Shown here: piece by piece, positions 35,908 to 44,718 of the stretch
Layout: the number at the start of each line of letters is the position of its first letter
Numbering within the stretch: the first letter of the stretch is position 1
Source: Rubrivivax sp. A210
Lineage (GTDB): Bacteria; Pseudomonadota; Gammaproteobacteria; Burkholderiales; Burkholderiaceae_C
DNA: 64,000 nucleotides
NCBI RefSeq assembly: GCF_904426505.1
Contig: NZ_CAJGBN010000023.1
Location: 186,001-250,000 of the forward strand
Direction of reading: 5' to 3'
Notes under the pieces: generated by a model
The model's database searches: none
What the model was told of the DNA's origin: nothing
The model's input: only the letters and a program-made list of their open reading frames with translations
Position numbers and translations under genes: made by a program

Positions 35908-38250
35908 TCAAAACAGGCGCAGCGGCAGGCTGCGCAACCTCTGGCCGGTCAATGCGAACAGCGCATTGGCCAGCGCCGGCGCCAGCGGCGGCACGCCGGG
36001 CTCGCCCACGCCCTCGGGGTGGGCGTCGCTGGCGATGATGTCGGTGACGATCTCGGGGCAGGCCGCCAGGCGCAGCACCGGCTGGTCGTGGAAATTGCTC
36101 TCCTGCACGCGGCCCGCCACGATGGTGGTCTCGCCAAAGAGCGCGGCCGAGAGCCCGAAGACCACCGCGCTTTCGAGCTGCTGGCGGATCAGGCCGGGGT
36201 TGACCGGCGTGCCGCAATCGATGACGGCGACGACGCGGTGCACGCGGATCGACCTGTCGCCGGCCAGCGAGGCCTCCACCACCTCGGCCACCACCGAGCC
36301 GAAGCTCTGGTGCAGCGCCACACCGCGCGCCACGGGCGCGCCATCGGCGGCGGGCTGCAACGGCTTGCCCCAGCCGGCCAACTCGGCGGCACGCTGCAGC
36401 ACGCGCAGGTGTCGCGGGTGCTTGCCCAGCAGGCCGGCGCGCAAGGCCACCGGGTCCTGGCCGGCCGCGTGCGCCACCTCGTCGAGGAAGCTCTCCTTGA
36501 AGAAGGCCTGGTGCGAATGGCCGACCGAGCGCCAGAAGCCCACCGGCAGTGCCGCCTCCACCAGCGTGTGGCCCACCCGTGCGGCGGCAAACTCGTAGGG
36601 CTGGTCGAACGAGCCCTCGGCCGCGGTCTTGTCCATGCCCATGCCGGGCAGGTAGCCCAGGCCGCGCGTGGCCCGCCCGAGCGCCAGCTGTCCTTGCGCC
36701 AGCTGCGGCAGGCCGGCCACACCGGCGGCATAGCGCGCCATCGCCTGCGGCACGATGGCCTGGCTGGCCGACTGGTGGCTCCAGGCGACGAGCCGGCCTT
36801 GCGCATCGAGCCCGGCGGCCAGGCGCGCCACCGCGCCCGGGCGGTAGAAGTCGTGCGTCGTGTCCTGCTCGCGCGACCAGATCAGCTGCACCGGCCGCCC
36901 CGGCAGGGCCTGGGCGATGAGGGCGGCCTGGGCGACGAAGTCGGTGTCGAGCCGGCGCCCGAAGCCGCCGCCAATCAGCTGCACGCGCATCTCGACCTTG
37001 CTCTCGTCCAGCCCGAGCGCGCGTGCGGCGACGGCGCGTGCGATGTCGGGCACCTGGGTCGAGGCCCAGACTGTGGCCGCGCCGTCCTTCACGAGCACGG
37101 TGCAGTTGATGGGCTCCAGCGCCAGGTGGGCCAGGTAGGGCGCGCGGTACTCGGCCTTGAGCGTGTGCGCGGCGCCGGCCAGCGCGGCATCCACATCGCC
37201 GCGGCTGAAGTAGGTGAAGCTCTCGTCGCGGTCCAGCGCGGTGGCAAAGCTGTCCATCAGCGCCGCGCTGGACAGCGTGGCCACGGCACCATGCTCCCAC
37301 TGCACCGCCACATCCCTGGCCGCGGCCAGCGCCTGCCAGGGCCGCTCTGCGATGACCGCCACGCCGCCGCTGGCGCCGGCCTGCTGCGGCGGCAGCGCCA
37401 GCAGCTTCAGCACGCCGGGGCGGCCCGACGCCGCCGCGGCGTCGAAGCGGGCGACACGGCCACCCAGCGTGGGACACATCTGCACGCTCGCGTAGACCAT
37501 GCCGGGTTCGCGCACGTCGATGCCGAAGCGCGCGCTGCCGTCGGTCTTGGAGGCAGCTTCGATGCGCGGCACGGCGCGGCCGATCAGGCTGAACTCGGCC
37601 GGCGTCTTGAGCCGCGGACGCGGCGGGATGGGCAACCGCGCCGCCGCTTCGGCCAGCTCGCCCATGCGCGCCGACTTGCCCGAGGCATGGCTCAGCACAC
37701 CCGCCTTGACGCCAATCTCGGCCGGGGCCACGCCCCAGCGTGCCGCCGCCGCGGCCACCAGCATGGCGCGCGCCGAGGCGCCGGCCTCGCGCATGGGCAG
37801 CCACAAGTCCTTCAGGCTGGACGAGCCGCCGGTCATCATCAGCCCGAACTCACGCGCCGCCTTGGCCGTGACCCATTCCAGGCCGCGCCTCAGCGTGCCG
37901 GCGTCGTCGGGGTGGAAGGGCAGGGCATCGACGACGGTGGCGATGTTGTTGTAGATCGCGTCCACCGGCGCCGGCTCCACCTGCACGCGGGACCAGTCGG
38001 CGTCCAGCTCGTCGGCCAGCACCATGGCCAGGCCGGTGTGTACGCCCTGGCCCATCTCGCTGCGCGCCACCACCACCGTGATGCGGTCGTCGCTGCCGAT
38101 GCGCAGCCAGCCGTTGAAGGCGCGCTGGCCGGCCACGGCGGGCAGCGGCCGGCTGCCGACGAGGCGGCGGCGCGGCGGCAGCAGGGTCCAGCCCAGGCCC
38201 AGGGCGCAGGCGGCGGCCAGCGGGCCCAGCACGAAATGACGTCTTTTCAT
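35908..38250 (-). CDS. Molybdopterin-binding large subunit, isoquinoline 1-oxidoreductase type (IorB-like)
   Basis: 780 residues from the ATG at 38250. A signal/anchor with KRRHFVLGPLAAACALGLGW resembles a Tat signal. Molybdopterin-binding features include VVVARSEMGQGVHTGLAMVLADELDAD, IGGGFGRRLDTDFVAQAALIAQ, VGFWRSVGHSHQAFFKESFLDEVAHAAG, and the catalytic-Glu motif GVGEPGVPPLAPALANAL. Such subunits hydroxylate N-heterocycles or oxidise aldehydes with a small [2Fe-2S] partner (IorA). No such partner gene lies beside it; the neighbours are a regulator and gshA. Either the partner is elsewhere or electrons leave by another route. Confidence 0.92.
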   Translation of the reverse strand: MKRRHFVLGPLAAACALGLGWTLLPPRRRLVGSRPLPAVAGQRAFNGWLRIGSDDRITVVVARSEMGQGVHTGLAMVLADELDADWSRVQVEPAPVDAIYNNIATVVDALPFHPDDAGTLRRGLEWVTAKAAREFGLMMTGGSSSLKDLWLPMREAGASARAMLVAAAAARWGVAPAEIGVKAGVLSHASGKSARMGELAEAAARLPIPPRPRLKTPAEFSLIGRAVPRIEAASKTDGSARFGIDVREPGMVYASVQMCPTLGGRVARFDAAAASGRPGVLKLLALPPQQAGASGGVAVIAERPWQALAAARDVAVQWEHGAVATLSSAALMDSFATALDRDESFTYFSRGDVDAALAGAAHTLKAEYRAPYLAHLALEPINCTVLVKDGAATVWASTQVPDIARAVAARALGLDESKVEMRVQLIGGGFGRRLDTDFVAQAALIAQALPGRPVQLIWSREQDTTHDFYRPGAVARLAAGLDAQGRLVAWSHQSASQAIVPQAMARYAAGVAGLPQLAQGQLALGRATRGLGYLPGMGMDKTAAEGSFDQPYEFAAARVGHTLVEAALPVGFWRSVGHSHQAFFKESFLDEVAHAAGQDPVALRAGLLGKHPRHLRVLQRAAELAGWGKPLQPAADGAPVARGVALHQSFGSVVAEVVEASLAGDRSIRVHRVVAVIDCGTPVNPGLIRQQLESAVVFGLSAALFGETTIVAGRVQESNFHDQPVLRLAACPEIVTDIIASDAHPEGVGEPGVPPLAPALANALFALTGQRLRSLPLRLF

Positions 38251-38407
38251 GGGGGTGCGCGGCGGCGCGGGCGGTGCGGCGGCGACCGCGGCAGCATAAC
38301 GCCGGCACGCGGCCGTCACCGGCTTGTGTCAAGCTATTGCAGCCGCGCCGGCAGGATGGCGGCCGAACGCTTACCCTTCGCATCCTTTTCGAACCTAGAG
38401 AACCTGT

Positions 38408-39943
38408 ATGAGCCTGGCCGACCGACTGCGCCGCCTGAGCCCCGAGCGCCTGCAAGGCATGCGCCGCGGCATCGAGAAGGAAAGCCTGCGCGCCAAGCCC
38501 AGCGGCGCGCTGGCGCTCACGCCCCACCCGGCGGCGCTGGGTTCGCCGCTGACCCACCCGCGCATCACCACCGACTACTGCGAGAGCCAGCTCGAGCTGA
38601 TCACCGGCGTGCACGGCAGCGTGCAGGCCTGCCTGGACGAGCTGACCGAGATCCACCAGTTCGTCGTGCGCGAGCTCGCCGACCCCTGCTGCGGAGCCGG
38701 CGACGAACGCCTGTGGGTGGGCAGCATGCCCTGCGGCCTGCCGCCCGACGAGACCATCCCCATCGGCAGCTACGGCCGCAGCAACATCGGCCGCGCCAAG
38801 AGTGTCTACCGCATGGGCCTGGGCCACCGCTACGGCCGCCGCATGCAGACCATCAGCGGCATCCACTACAACTGGTCGCTGCCGGGCCTGTCCAACGACG
38901 AGTACTTCGCCCTCATCCGCAACTTCCGCCGCCACGCCTTCGTGCTGCTCACGCTCTTTGGCGCCAGCCCCGCGCTGTGTCCGAGCTTCGTCGCCGGGCG
39001 CGACCACGGCCTGCAGCGCCTGTCCGACAGCACGCTCTACCTGCCCCACGCCACCAGCCTGCGCATGGGCCGGCTGGGCTACCAGAGCGAGGCGCAGTCG
39101 CAGCTGGCCGTCAGCTACAACAGCCTGGACGGCTACGCCGATTCGCTGCACGACGCGATGACGCAGCCCTACCCTGCCTACGAGAAGATCGGCGTGCGCA
39201 ACCTGGGCGGCGAGTACAACCAGCTCTCGACAGCGCTGCTGCAGATCGAGAACGAGTTCTACGGCACCATCCGCCCCAAGCGCGTCATCAAGAGCGGCGA
39301 GCGCCCGCTGCACGCGCTGCGCGAGCGCGGCGTCGAGTATGTCGAGGTGCGCTGCATGGACCTCGATCCCTTCGTGCCGGTGGGCATCGCGGCGCCGACC
39401 ATGCGCTTCATCGACGTCTTCCTGTTGCACTGCCTGCTGCACGAGAGCCCGCCCGACACGCCGGAAGAGATCGCCGCCCTCGGCCGCAACCAGCACCGCA
39501 CGGCCGCCTTCGGGCGCGAGCCGGGGTTGGAGCTCGAACGCGACGGCGCCATGGTGCCGCTGCTCGATTGGGCGGCCGAACTGCTGGAGCAATGCGTGCC
39601 CATCGCCGCCGCGCTGGACGCCGCCGGCCGCGGCAACGAGCACACCGCGGCGCTGGCCGCCGCCCGCGCCGCGCTGGACCAGCCTGCCACCCTGCCCTCG
39701 GCACGCGCGCTGGCCACCATTGAACGCGACTTCGACAAGTCCTACACCGGCTTCATCCGCGCCCAGGCCGAGCAGACGCGCAACCACCTGATGGGCCTGC
39801 CCTGGAGCCTGGCCCAGCAGGCCGGCTTCGAGGTGATGGCGCGCGAATCGCTGCAACGCCACGCCGCGCTCGAGGCCGCCGACACGGTGGACTTCGAGAC
39901 CTTCCGCCTGGCCTATCTCGACGCCGACCAGCTCGCCGTCTGA
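38408..39943 (+). CDS. gshA: Glutamate-cysteine ligase
   Basis: 511 residues, the gamma-proteobacterial GshA type. Signatures: GIEKESLRA, TDYCESQLELITGVH, MQTISGIHYNWSLP, GRLGYQS and YVEVRCMDLDPF. It makes gamma-glutamylcysteine, the first and limiting step of glutathione synthesis. Stands alone; gshB is not in the window. Divergent from the molybdenum subunit across 157 bp. Confidence 0.97.
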   Translation: MSLADRLRRLSPERLQGMRRGIEKESLRAKPSGALALTPHPAALGSPLTHPRITTDYCESQLELITGVHGSVQACLDELTEIHQFVVRELADPCCGAGDERLWVGSMPCGLPPDETIPIGSYGRSNIGRAKSVYRMGLGHRYGRRMQTISGIHYNWSLPGLSNDEYFALIRNFRRHAFVLLTLFGASPALCPSFVAGRDHGLQRLSDSTLYLPHATSLRMGRLGYQSEAQSQLAVSYNSLDGYADSLHDAMTQPYPAYEKIGVRNLGGEYNQLSTALLQIENEFYGTIRPKRVIKSGERPLHALRERGVEYVEVRCMDLDPFVPVGIAAPTMRFIDVFLLHCLLHESPPDTPEEIAALGRNQHRTAAFGREPGLELERDGAMVPLLDWAAELLEQCVPIAAALDAAGRGNEHTAALAAARAALDQPATLPSARALATIERDFDKSYTGFIRAQAEQTRNHLMGLPWSLAQQAGFEVMARESLQRHAALEAADTVDFETFRLAYLDADQLAV

Positions 39944-39967
39944 GACCCCGCCGGCGCGGCACGGCCG

Positions 39968-39973
39968 CACAAT
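39968..39973 (+). promoter_or_regulatory. -10-like CACAAT 7 nt before the AmiD gene
   Basis: CACAAT plus seven bases, then ATG, without a Shine-Dalgarno sequence. Same leaderless arrangement as at 4262 and 32857. Confidence 0.35.
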
Positions 39974-39980
39974 CGCGGCC

Positions 39981-40793
39981 ATGCACGCGCCCCTGCATGC
40001 GCTGACAGCCACCCTGCTTGCGCTGACGACCCTGGCGCTGGCCGGCTGCGCCCTGGCGCCCAACGGCCCGGCCATCGACGACAGCCGCCGCGCACGCGGC
40101 CAGGACAGCCGCGTGCTCTTCGTCGTGCTGCACTACACGGTGGGTGACTTCCGCCGCGCCATGCAGGTGCTGACCGAGGGCGAGGTCTCGGCCCACTACC
40201 TGCTGAGCGACGAGGTGCCGCCGCGCATCTACCGCCTGGTCGACGAGACGCGGCGCGCCTGGCACTCCGGCAACAGCGCCTGGCAGGGCCACCGGCTGCT
40301 CAACGCCAGCAGCATCGGCATCGAGATCGTGCACCCGGGGCCGCGCACCGACGGCGAGGGGCGGCGCGTCGACATCCCGTTTCCCGAGGCGCAGATCGAG
40401 GCCCTGATTCCGCTGCTGCGCGACATCGCCGCGCGCCACGCCATCCGCCCCGAGCGCATCCTGGGCCATGGCGAAGTCAGCCCCTCGTACAAGGAAGACC
40501 CGGGGCCCACCTTCCCCTGGCGCCGCCTGGCCGAGGCCGGCCTCACCCCGCCCTGGCCCGACGCCGCCGCAGTGACGGCGCAGCAGGCGCTGTTCGAGGC
40601 CGCGCCGCCCGAGGCCGCCTGGTATCAGCAGGCGCTGGCCCGCCACGGCTATGCGGTCGAGCCAAGCGGCAGCTTCGACGCCCAGACCGCCCGCGTGCTG
40701 ATGAATTTCCAGATGCGCTACCGTCCGGTCCGCTTCGATGGCCGCCCCGACGCCGAAACCGCCGCCTTGCTGCAGGTGCTGACCCGCCCATGA
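39981..40793 (+). CDS. amiD: N-acetylmuramoyl-L-alanine amidase, AmiD-type lipoprotein
   Basis: 270 residues. Lipobox LAGC after a hydrophobic signal. Amidase_2 domain with zinc-ligand His in VVLHYT, then HYLLSDE, IGIEIVHPG, and the second ligand region GHGEVSPSYKEDPGPTFPW. A C-terminal PG_binding_1-like domain (YQQALARHGYAVEPSGSFD, AQTARVLMNFQMRYR) completes the AmiD architecture. It cuts stem peptides from murein or anhydro-muropeptides at the outer membrane. First gene of a four-gene operon with 4-bp overlaps. Confidence 0.93.
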   Translation: MHAPLHALTATLLALTTLALAGCALAPNGPAIDDSRRARGQDSRVLFVVLHYTVGDFRRAMQVLTEGEVSAHYLLSDEVPPRIYRLVDETRRAWHSGNSAWQGHRLLNASSIGIEIVHPGPRTDGEGRRVDIPFPEAQIEALIPLLRDIAARHAIRPERILGHGEVSPSYKEDPGPTFPWRRLAEAGLTPPWPDAAAVTAQQALFEAAPPEAAWYQQALARHGYAVEPSGSFDAQTARVLMNFQMRYRPVRFDGRPDAETAALLQVLTRP

Positions 40794-41809
40794 ACACCCC
40801 GCCATCGTCATCGCCGATCCCGCTGGAACTGGCCCGCCTGCGCCTGCGTGCGTTGCGCGAGGGCGATCTCGACCGCTACCAGGCCTACCGCGGCGACCCG
40901 CATGTCTCGGGCTGGCAGGGCTGGCGCGAGTTGTCGCGCTCCCAGGCGCAGGCCTTCCTGGTGGAGATGGCGGCGCAGCCCTTCTGCCCGCCGGGCCGCT
41001 GGTGCCAGATCGCGGTGGCCGAGCGCGACGGCGATGCGCTGCTGGGCAATATCGGCCTGCTGCTGCGCGAGGAGGGCGACGGCGCCGGTGCGGTCAAGAT
41101 CGGCATCACGCTGGCCCGAGCCGCCCAGGGCCGCGGCCTCGCCACCGAGGCGCTGCAGGCCATCGCCGACCTCGTCTTCGCGCGCACCTCGGCCAACCGG
41201 CTGGAAGCGGTGAGCGACACCCGCCATGTCGCCGCGCTGCGCCTGCTCGAGCGCTGCGGCTTCGTGCCGGTGGCCACGCTGCCTGCCCTGCAGGACGGCG
41301 AACCCTGCGCCGTGCGGCACTTCGTGCGCCACCGCCGCCGCCAGCTGCCGGTGCAGCTGCGCCCGGCCCGGGCCGACGATGCCGCGGCCGTGGCCCAGGT
41401 GATGCTGGACGCGCGCCGCCAGCGCATGCCCTTTGCGCCGCTGGTACACGGCGACGACGAGGTGCGGCAGTGGGTGGCCGGCGAGTTGCTGCCGGCCGGC
41501 GGCGTCACGGTGGCCGAACTCGACGGCCGCGTCGTCGGCATGCTGGCCGTCCGCCAGGGCCTTGACGCCGGCTGGATCGAGCAGCTCTATGTGGCCCCGG
41601 CCGCGGCCGGCGGCGGCGGCGGCGCGGCGCTGCTGAAGCGGGCCCTGACGCTGCTGAAGCCGCCGGTGCGGCTCTACGCCTTCCAGGCCCATCTGCATGC
41701 GCGCGGCTTCTACGAGCGCCACGGCTTCACTGCCATCGCCTTCGGCGACGGCAGCGACAACGAGGAAGGCCTGCCGGACATCCTGTTCGAGCGGCGCGTC
41801 TCGGCTTGA
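40790..41809 (+). CDS. Tandem GNAT acetyltransferase
   Basis: 339 residues with two GNAT domains. The first (about 10-175) is of the RimJ/RimL type: LARLRLRALREGDLDRYQAYRGDPHV, KIGITLARAAQGRGLATEALQAIADLVF, ANRLEAVSDTRHVAALRLLERCGFV. The second (about 185-335) has QLYVAPAAAGGGGGAALLKRAL and FYERHGFTAIAFGDG. Acceptor unknown. Its place inside a peptidoglycan-turnover operon suggests an amino-sugar or muropeptide substrate, but nothing in the sequence proves this. Confidence 0.88.
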   Translation: MNTPPSSSPIPLELARLRLRALREGDLDRYQAYRGDPHVSGWQGWRELSRSQAQAFLVEMAAQPFCPPGRWCQIAVAERDGDALLGNIGLLLREEGDGAGAVKIGITLARAAQGRGLATEALQAIADLVFARTSANRLEAVSDTRHVAALRLLERCGFVPVATLPALQDGEPCAVRHFVRHRRRQLPVQLRPARADDAAAVAQVMLDARRQRMPFAPLVHGDDEVRQWVAGELLPAGGVTVAELDGRVVGMLAVRQGLDAGWIEQLYVAPAAAGGGGGAALLKRALTLLKPPVRLYAFQAHLHARGFYERHGFTAIAFGDGSDNEEGLPDILFERRVSA

Positions 41810-43203
41810 ACCTTTCCCGCGCCGTGGCACGCGCGCAGCTGCGGCGGCTGGCGCTGCTGGCGGCGGCCCTGCTGGCCGCCTGCGCAGAGGCGCCACTGGC
41901 ACCGCCGCTGGCACCCCCGCCGGTACTACCGAGGGCCGAGCCCGCGCTGGCGCCTGCCACGCCCCCAGCCTCCCATCCAGCCACGCCCCCCGCAGCGCCG
42001 GCATCGGCGCCCGCCGGCATGCCACGCGAGTTCCGCGCCGCCTGGGTCGCGACGGTGGCCAATATCGACTGGCCCAGCAAGCCCGGCCTGGCCGCCGCCA
42101 CCCAGCGCGCCGAGGCGCTGGCCATCCTCGACCGGGCGCGCGCCATCGGCCTCAACGCCCTCATCCTGCAGGTGCGGCCGGCCGGCGACGCCCTCTACCC
42201 CTCGGCGCTGGAACCCTGGAGCGAGGTGCTGAGCGGCGAGCAGGGCCGCGCCCCGGTGCGCGCCGGCGAGCCGGCCTGGGATCCGCTGGCCTTCTGGGTG
42301 GCCGAGGCCCACAGCCGCGGGCTCGAACTGCACGCCTGGTTCAACCCCTTCCGCGCCCGCCACTCCACTGCCAAATCGCCGCTGGCGGCGCCGCATCTGG
42401 CGCAGCGGCGTCCGGCGCTGGCACGCCGCTATGGCGACCAGCTCTGGTTCGACCCCGGCGAGCCGGCCGCCGTGGCCCACACGCTGGCCGTGATGGCCGA
42501 TGTGCTGCGCCGCTACGAGGTCGACGGCGTCCACTTCGATGACTACTTCTACCCCTATCCGCAGGCCGGCGCGGGCGGCGCCGACATCCCCTTTCCCGAC
42601 GACGAGTCCTATGCCGTCTACCGCCTGGGTGGCGGTGCGCTGGCGCGCGACGACTGGCGGCGCGCCAATGTCGACGGCCTGGTGCAGGCGATCTTTCGCA
42701 CCGCACGCGAGATCAGGCCCTGCGCGCGAGTGGGCATCAGCCCCTTCGGCATCGGCCGGCCCGACCGCCGCCCGGCCGGCATCAGCGGTTTCAGCCAGTA
42801 CGACCGGCTCTATGCCGATGTCGAGCGCTGGCTGGCCCAGGGCTGGTTGGACTACCTGGCGCCCCAGCTCTACTGGCCCATCACGCGCGAGGGCCAGGCC
42901 TTCCCGGTGCTGCTGGACTACTGGGCGGCCCAGAACCCGGCGCGGCGCCAGATCTGGCCCGGGCTCTTCACCAGCCAGATCGCGGCCCTGAACGCCACGC
43001 CGCGGCCCTGGCCGGCGCGCGAGATCGCCGAGCAGATCGAACTCGTGCGCAGCCGCCACGGCGAAGGTCTCGTCGGCGGCCACGTCCACTTCAGCATGAC
43101 CGCGCTGATGCAGGACCGCGACGGCATCGCCACCCTGCTGAGGAAAGGCCTCTACGCCACGCCGGCCCTGCCGCCACCCCCACCCTGCGAAGCCAAGCCA
43201 TGA
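41806..43203 (+). CDS. DigH-like glycosyl hydrolase lipoprotein (GHL10 family)
   Basis: 465 residues from a TTG at 41806 that overlaps the upstream stop (TTGA). Lipobox LLAAC at Cys26, a Pro/Ala-rich linker, then the PF02638-type domain: REFRAAWVATVANIDWPSKPG, LNALILQVRPAGDALYPS, LELHAWFNPFRARH, VDGVHFDDYFYPYP and DYLAPQLYWPI. E. coli DigH (YddW) of this family cleaves denuded glycan strands at the septum. That role fits its partner AmiD, which generates peptide-free strands. Confidence 0.9.
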   Translation: MNLSRAVARAQLRRLALLAAALLAACAEAPLAPPLAPPPVLPRAEPALAPATPPASHPATPPAAPASAPAGMPREFRAAWVATVANIDWPSKPGLAAATQRAEALAILDRARAIGLNALILQVRPAGDALYPSALEPWSEVLSGEQGRAPVRAGEPAWDPLAFWVAEAHSRGLELHAWFNPFRARHSTAKSPLAAPHLAQRRPALARRYGDQLWFDPGEPAAVAHTLAVMADVLRRYEVDGVHFDDYFYPYPQAGAGGADIPFPDDESYAVYRLGGGALARDDWRRANVDGLVQAIFRTAREIRPCARVGISPFGIGRPDRRPAGISGFSQYDRLYADVERWLAQGWLDYLAPQLYWPITREGQAFPVLLDYWAAQNPARRQIWPGLFTSQIAALNATPRPWPAREIAEQIELVRSRHGEGLVGGHVHFSMTALMQDRDGIATLLRKGLYATPALPPPPPCEAKP

Positions 43204-44087
43204 AGACACTTGCCACCGAAGAAGCCCATCCGGCCCATGCCGGACTCGACCGCCTGGACACTGCGTCGCTGGTCGAGGCCCTGGTGTCCGACCAGCTGCA
43301 AGCCGTGGCCGCGGTGCAGGCGGCCCAGCCCCAGCTGGCCGAGGCGGTGGATGCCGCCGTGCCGCGCCTGCGCGCCGGCGGCCGCCTGCTCTATGCCGGC
43401 GCCGGCACCAGCGGCCGGCTGGGCGTGCTGGACAGCGTCGAGCTGCCGCCCACCTTCTCCTGGCCGCGCGAACGCGCCCGCGCCCTGCTGGCCGGCGGCG
43501 ACGGCGCCATGTTCCAGGCCGTCGAGGGCGCCGAGGACGACGCCGCCCAGGGCGCGGCCGACCTCGCGGCGCTGCAACCCGGCGCCCATGACGTGTTGCT
43601 GGCCATCGCGGCCTCGGGCAGCACGCCCTATGCGCTGGGCGCGGCGGCGGCAGCGCGCGCCGCCGGCGCCTTGACGGTGGCCCTGGTCAACAACCCGGGC
43701 GCGCCGCTGGCGGCGGCCTGCGAAATTGCCGTTGTGCTGGACACCGGGCCCGAGGTCATTGGCGGCAGCACGCGGCTCAAGGCCGGCACGGCGCAGAAGA
43801 TCGCGCTCAACAGCTTCAGCAGCGCGGTGATGGTGCGGCTGCACAAGGTCTACGGCAACCTGATGGTCGACCTGCGCGCCAGCAATACCAAGCTGGTGCG
43901 GCGCGCGCTGCGCCTGACGGTGCAGGCCAGCGGTGCCGACGAGACCGCCGCCGCCGCCGCGCTGGCCGCCTGCGGCGCACGCGTCAAGGTGGCCATCGTG
44001 ATGCTCAGGCGCGGCATCGGCGTGGCCGAGGCCGAGCAGCGCCTGGCGGCCGCCGAGGGCAGCGTGTACGCCGCCCTGCTGCCCTGA
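43200..44087 (+). CDS. murQ: N-acetylmuramic acid 6-phosphate etherase
   Basis: 295 residues. SIS fold with GRLLYAGAGTSGRLGVLDSVELPPTF, LLAIAASGSTPYALGAAAAAR, and the diagnostic TGPEVIGGSTRLKAGTAQKIALN and VYGNLMVDLRASN. It splits MurNAc-6-P to GlcNAc-6-P and lactate in the cytoplasm during wall recycling. It needs AnmK to make its substrate from anhydro-MurNAc; anmK is not in the window. Overlaps the DigH-like gene by 4 bp. Confidence 0.96.
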   Translation: MKTLATEEAHPAHAGLDRLDTASLVEALVSDQLQAVAAVQAAQPQLAEAVDAAVPRLRAGGRLLYAGAGTSGRLGVLDSVELPPTFSWPRERARALLAGGDGAMFQAVEGAEDDAAQGAADLAALQPGAHDVLLAIAASGSTPYALGAAAAARAAGALTVALVNNPGAPLAAACEIAVVLDTGPEVIGGSTRLKAGTAQKIALNSFSSAVMVRLHKVYGNLMVDLRASNTKLVRRALRLTVQASGADETAAAAALAACGARVKVAIVMLRRGIGVAEAEQRLAAAEGSVYAALLP

Positions 44088-44130
44088 ATCCGCGCCATTG
44101 GTGCGCAGAAGAAAAGCGTGAAAGCCGCCC

Positions 44131-44158
44131 TACAGTTTGGCTTGGGAGCTGCCGATAC
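44131..44158 (+). promoter_or_regulatory. Sigma-28 (FliA)-like promoter
   Basis: TACAGTTT, 12 bases, GCCGATAC. The FliA consensus is TAAAGTTT-N11-GCCGATAA, so each box differs at one base and the spacer is one longer. The ATG of the downstream small gene lies about 80 bp away. Confidence 0.45.
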
Positions 44159-44238
44159 CGACGACAAGAACCGAAAAAGGGTTCGAGGCCCGTCACACGG
44201 ATACCCCAGCGGGGGACACCTTTACGGAGTTCCCGACC

Positions 44239-44709
44239 ATGATTGCTCCCGTAACGTTCAGCACCGTCCCGTCCGCGGTGCCCCAGCGACCCTTGTCGGA
44301 CGAAGTGCTCAAGCGGGCCCTGGACCCGGGCAAAGGCGCACGCGCGCCCAGTGAAGCGGGCGAATCGCGCGTCGACATCTCGCCCGAGGGCGCTGCCCAG
44401 GCCCAGGCCGAGGCGCGCGCCGTGCAGCCGCCCACCGCGGCCCCGGCCAACGCGGCCGAGGCACCCGTGCCGACGCCATCGGCCGAGGCCAGCGTGCCCG
44501 AGATGCTGCGGGCCCGTCCGGGCCTGTCGTTCTCCAAGGCCGATGCCAACGAGGATGGCGTCGTCAGCCTGCCCGAGGAACACGCCTACGAGACGCGGCA
44601 CCTGCAGCGCACGGCCGAACCCGAGGCGCCGGCCGGGCCGGGTGCGGCGGCCCAGAGCGAGCCGATACGCACGTACCGCTCGGTCGAGGCCACGATGGCC
44701 AGCATCTGA
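44239..44709 (+). CDS. Small EF-hand protein of unknown function
   Basis: 156 residues, ATG at 44239 with GGAG upstream. No signal peptide. The N-terminal region is disordered and Ala/Pro-rich and includes RVDISPEGAAQAQAEARAV, a motif style seen in flagellar-regulon proteins such as FlgM. One EF-hand-type loop is DANEDGVVSLPEE. The predicted sigma-28 promoter suggests expression with motility genes. No family was identified. Confidence 0.75.
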   Translation: MIAPVTFSTVPSAVPQRPLSDEVLKRALDPGKGARAPSEAGESRVDISPEGAAQAQAEARAVQPPTAAPANAAEAPVPTPSAEASVPEMLRARPGLSFSKADANEDGVVSLPEEHAYETRHLQRTAEPEAPAGPGAAAQSEPIRTYRSVEATMASI

Positions 44710-44718
44710 GCGCAGGGT

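Noticed and set aside
35848-39723. 1291-codon plus-strand frame across the IorB-like gene and gshA
   Set aside because: Composition is that of a reverse-complement shadow and it reads gshA in the wrong frame; both underlying genes have strong family motifs.
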